Origin: a virus | Reading direction: 5' to 3' (one strand) | Virus record (IMG/VR): IMGVR_UViG_3300042387_000156 | Span: 1 to 40,913 of that record | Length of the DNA: 40,913 nt | Part shown: one piece after another, positions 39,168 through 40,913 of the stretch | Layout: every line of letters begins with the position of its first letter | Numbering within the stretch: position 1 is the stretch's first letter | Notes under the pieces: model-generated | Databases searched by the model: none | What the model was told of the DNA's origin: nothing | What the model saw: only the letters and a program-made list of their open reading frames with translations | Made by a program: the position numbers and the translations under genes

Positions 39168-39863
39168 ATGATCGAAGATTACGATGGTGTAGTGTCATCT
39201 ATTGCCTACGAATACACACGCAAGTATCGCATGGTTGAAGTAGATGACCTACGCCAAGAGTTGTGGCTATGGTTCTTAACCCATCCTAAGAAGGTTAAGC
39301 ATTGGCAGACTGAACTTGACAGCAAGCAATCTGTGAAACTCATAGCACGCTCATTACGTAATGCTGCAAAAGATTACTGTCAAAGGGAAAAGGCTAAGGT
39401 CGTTGGCTATCGTGTAGAAGATAACTATTACTACGATAAACAATTACTTGAGAGCGTACTTCCTGCTGTATTAACAGGCGTAAGAGAAGCACCTGTCTTG
39501 AGTGATCTAAGTTTTAGCAACGTGAAGAAGGTTGCCTCAGAGGGCAACAACTGGCCTGCCATGTGTGCTGATATAACTAAGGCGTACAACAAGTTGTCTA
39601 AGGAACAGCAAGGTATGATATTCTTGCGTTACGCAAGTGGGCTTGAGATGGGTGCGATAGCATCTGAGGTATCTTCATCTACCGATGCTGTGCGTATGCG
39701 TGTGAATAGAGCATTAAAAAATATGTTAAACTTTCTTGGTGGCAACTATCCACGCAGGGAACGTGATTACACAGAGGAGGAAGTAAATGGAAAACAAGAT
39801 GACAGTCTCAACGGAGACGATCAATCAATCGTTCCAGACGATACAGACGTATCTGAAGAATGA
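39168..39863 (+). CDS. Sigma-factor-like transcription protein
   Basis: This encodes 231 residues from the ATG at 39168 (GGTGG about 9 nt upstream); a GTG at 39150 is possible. DYDGVVSSIAYEYTRKYRMV, then EVDDLRQELWLWF, resembles sigma region 2 (about 1-45); KLSKEQQGMIFLRYASGLEM, then GAIASEVSSSTDAVRMRVNR, is a region 4-type HTH (about 137-185). The C-terminus is an acidic tail. It probably redirects host RNA polymerase, perhaps to late promoters. Together with WhiB, it is the likely regulator of gene expression. Its tail overlaps the next gene by 77 bases. Confidence 0.8.
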   Translation: MIEDYDGVVSSIAYEYTRKYRMVEVDDLRQELWLWFLTHPKKVKHWQTELDSKQSVKLIARSLRNAAKDYCQREKAKVVGYRVEDNYYYDKQLLESVLPAVLTGVREAPVLSDLSFSNVKKVASEGNNWPAMCADITKAYNKLSKEQQGMIFLRYASGLEMGAIASEVSSSTDAVRMRVNRALKNMLNFLGGNYPRRERDYTEEEVNGKQDDSLNGDDQSIVPDDTDVSEE

Positions 39864-40095
39864 AGAATGGGTAAAGTCCCAGTCTGATGATTTAATAACC
39901 ACGCTTAAAATACTCGAAGAAACTATTGAAGTCATGTCTACGCAGATCTATGTGTTCATAGATTACTTCCAGCAATACACACAGGCTTTAGAGAAATCTA
40001 TTATCTTTACAGGCGTGAGTGCTGTATCTAACAGCGATGAATATACAAGCCCAACACAAACTTCTACTGAGCCTGTGAGCGTGAGCCTCGCATGA
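39787..40095 (+). CDS. Hypothetical helical protein
   Basis: This encodes 102 residues. A strong AGGAGG site lies 7-8 nt upstream of ATG 39787, inside the sigma-like gene, so the overlap appears genuine. It is helical (ETINQSFQTIQTYLKNEEWV) with acidic and Tyr/Phe-rich parts and a Ser/Thr-rich tail. No family recognised. Its stop overlaps the ATG of a tiny Cys-rich gene. Confidence 0.72.
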   Translation: MENKMTVSTETINQSFQTIQTYLKNEEWVKSQSDDLITTLKILEETIEVMSTQIYVFIDYFQQYTQALEKSIIFTGVSAVSNSDEYTSPTQTSTEPVSVSLA

Positions 40096-40262
40096 TATGT
40101 GCATCATGTATAACGGGTGGCACGATGAATAGTTATGGGCGTGAGCAATTAGCACACGAAGCACACAGGAATTGTGAATACGCTGATTGTGCGTGCCAAC
40201 ATCAGACAGGTGAGTGGGCAATAAAAAAACCCCCACGCAAGGACAGTACGCAGGGGTCTTAG
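40092..40262 (+). CDS. 56-residue Cys/His-rich protein
   Basis: This begins MICASCITGGTMNSYGREQL and includes NCEYADCACQHQ near 28-39. The cysteines and histidines (CASC, then C-x4-D-C-x-C-x-H) suggest a small metal-binding fold. The ATG overlaps the preceding stop (ATGA). The 3' end reaches into the leftward terminator at 40223-40258, so its tail (KKPPRKDSTQGS) is encoded by the hairpin. Function unknown; last gene of the rightward operon. Confidence 0.65.
   Translation: MICASCITGGTMNSYGREQLAHEAHRNCEYADCACQHQTGEWAIKKPPRKDSTQGS
40223..40258 (-). terminator. Leftward intrinsic terminator at convergent operon ends
   Basis: Read on the minus strand, ACCCCTGCGTA pairs with TTGCGTGGGGGT (11 pairs including G-U) and is followed by TTTTTTTATT. 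It lies 18 bases past the last leftward stop at 40276. In the rightward direction the pairing is weaker and lacks a T-run, so it mainly ends the leftward operon. Confidence 0.8.
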
Positions 40263-40275
40263 TGTGTATGCGCAG

Positions 40276-40479
40276 TTAAATTTTCTGTTTGCCAATCTCG
40301 TCAGCAATTAACATAAGTGTGTCGTCTACACGCATCCACAATTCTTTATCGTTCATGAACATACTCTTAGCGAGTTTCCACTCGGCACGAGATAACTCTC
40401 GCCCGAGCAGACCCTCAACTTCTACACGCTTGACTAGATAAATAACAGCCTTGTACGGATTAGGCTTAGCCTTATTCAT
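40276..40479 (-). CDS. Hypothetical small protein
   Basis: This encodes 67 residues from the ATG at 40479, which overlaps the preceding stop by 8 bases; an ATG at 40497 is an alternative. It is helical, with RELSRAEWKLAKSMFMNDKE then RVDDTLMLIADEIGKQKI. No known family. Last gene of the leftward operon, directly before the terminator. Confidence 0.72.
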   Translation of the reverse strand: MNKAKPNPYKAVIYLVKRVEVEGLLGRELSRAEWKLAKSMFMNDKELWMRVDDTLMLIADEIGKQKI

Positions 40480-40660
40480 CACGCAGGTATTCCACATCTA
40501 GGACACGCTTGATATCAGCCTCATCCCAATCGTACAATTCCCACTCGTCAATGCGTTCAGTTGCTAACTTAACAGCATCGTACACATCTAGCGCATAGAT
40601 ATCACGATAGACAGTTATGAGAGCCTTAGCCTTCACACGATACACGCCTTGCTCACTCAT
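40472..40660 (-). CDS. Hypothetical small acidic protein
   Basis: This encodes 62 residues from the ATG at 40660. That start overlaps the stop of a small membrane gene (ATGA) and has GGTGG upstream; the frame is open to 40738 but that part overlaps the membrane gene. The sequence (VYRVKAKALITVYRDIYALD, then VYDAVKLATERIDEWELYDW) reads as strand-helix-strand and is rich in acidic residues. Unknown function. Confidence 0.7.
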   Translation of the reverse strand: MSEQGVYRVKAKALITVYRDIYALDVYDAVKLATERIDEWELYDWDEADIKRVLDVEYLRDE

Positions 40661-40773
40661 AATGCCACCGCCAGTATGCCACCAACGACAGCAAGGACAG
40701 CAAAACAGATATGCGCTATCAGGCGCAACTGTTCCCATACAGTTTCTTCTGTGAACTCACTATTCTCGTACAT
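40657..40773 (-). CDS. 38-residue single-span membrane protein at the circular joint
   Basis: This tiny gene starts within the 3' end of the whiB-like gene (ATG 40773; a second ATG is directly upstream at 40776) and reads MYENSEFTEETVWEQLRLIA, then a hydrophobic span (HICFAVLAVVGGILAVAL) to its end. The TGA overlaps the next start (ATGA), like its operon neighbours. The ribosome site is weak (GAGTGGG). It is seen fully only at the right end because the repeat places it across the circular joint. Confidence 0.65.
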   Translation of the reverse strand: MYENSEFTEETVWEQLRLIAHICFAVLAVVGGILAVAL

Positions 40774-40913
40774 CATCCCACTCACTTTCTACTGGTAGCC
40801 ATGAATTACCTTGCCCTACGAATTGCGGTATCTCGTTGATGTAAGCAGGTGGCAACTTGCGTGGGTCTAATCCCATAGCACGCTGTATATCCACACGCTC
40901 AAAACGATCTGTG
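40758..40913. repeat. Terminal direct repeat, right copy
   Basis: This is the right copy of the 156-base repeat described at 1-156. A redundancy this short usually marks the assembler's overlap of a circular or circularly permuted genome rather than a biological terminal repeat, which would be collapsed or longer; direct terminal repeats of this size do exist in some phages. Confidence 0.93.
40760..40913 (-). CDS. whiB-like: Partial second copy of the whiB-like gene (circular overlap)
   Basis: This is the C-terminal ~50 codons of the same gene as at 3-392, cut by the window end. It differs from the first copy by one silent base (40787). It is not a second gene but the overlap of a circular assembly. 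Confidence 0.9.
   Translation of the reverse strand, partial: TDRFERVDIQRAMGLDPRKLPPAYINEIPQFVGQGNSWLPVESEWDDVRE

Noticed and set aside
1-40913. Temperate lifestyle genes (integrase, excisionase, CI-like repressor, attachment site)
   Set aside because: None seen on either strand; no recombinase motif or tRNA-derived attachment site.

Overview
This window looks like the complete genome of a lytic, tailed phage that infects an AT-rich actinobacterium, most likely a freshwater acI/Nanopelagicales-type host. A WhiB-type Fe-S regulator, a sigma-factor-like protein, a candidate leaderless mRNA and CHAP plus peptidoglycan-binding lysis enzymes point to Actinobacteria; base composition and tail-fibre style resemble phages assembled from aquatic metagenomes. 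The first 156 bases recur at the end of the window with one synonymous difference, so the molecule is circular or circularly permuted, with about 40,757 unique bases. I found no integrase, repressor, tRNA, CRISPR array, insertion sequence, DNA polymerase or RNA polymerase gene.

Layout. (1) A leftward operon starts at a sigma70-like promoter near 3617-3644 and runs through the circular joint to a terminator at 40223-40258. It encodes a small membrane protein, a zinc-rich amidoligase-like protein, a class II glutamine amidotransferase, several very small Cys-rich or hypothetical proteins, WhiB, another tiny membrane protein and two short hypotheticals. Three of these genes are unusually short and are revealed by start/stop overlaps (GTGA, ATGA) and cysteine pairs. 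(2) 3521-4021 is a control region with two tandem pairs of a 9-bp repeat. It is followed by one rightward gene, a terminator and a roughly 400-bp highly structured non-coding stretch (4454-4866). (3) 4867-22463 holds packaging and head genes: TerL with an extra N-terminal helix-turn-helix-like segment, portal, a proteasome/HslV-like Ntn protease, a 1931-residue giant protein and two companions, scaffold, an N4-gp56-like capsid protein, a glycosyltransferase and a cluster of small Lys-rich proteins. (4) 22463-30531 holds connector, tail and fibre genes, including an IAD-repeat fibre and an FN3/Gly-rich adhesin. (5) 30531-33202 is the lysis and membrane cassette, closed by a terminator. (6) 33491-40262 is the replication, recombination and regulation operon, with a Cas4/RecB-like nuclease, RecA/DnaB-like ATPase, Hjc-like resolvase, a primase split over two frames, an Nmad1/DUF1599-like protein, HNH, metallophosphoesterase and sigma-like factor. 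It also carries a secreted lysozyme-like enzyme.

How it fits together. Replication probably borrows host polymerases, with primase, ATPase and nucleases supplied by the phage. Transcription is probably steered by the WhiB and sigma-like proteins acting on host RNA polymerase. No tape-measure or major tail-tube gene is recognisable, and the very large head-cluster proteins could be ejection proteins; this favours a podovirus-like particle but is inference. The most unusual blocks are the amidoligase/amidotransferase operon with its hidden micro-genes, the Ntn head protease, the Lys-rich protein cluster, the hairpin-dense leader before terL and the frame-split primase.
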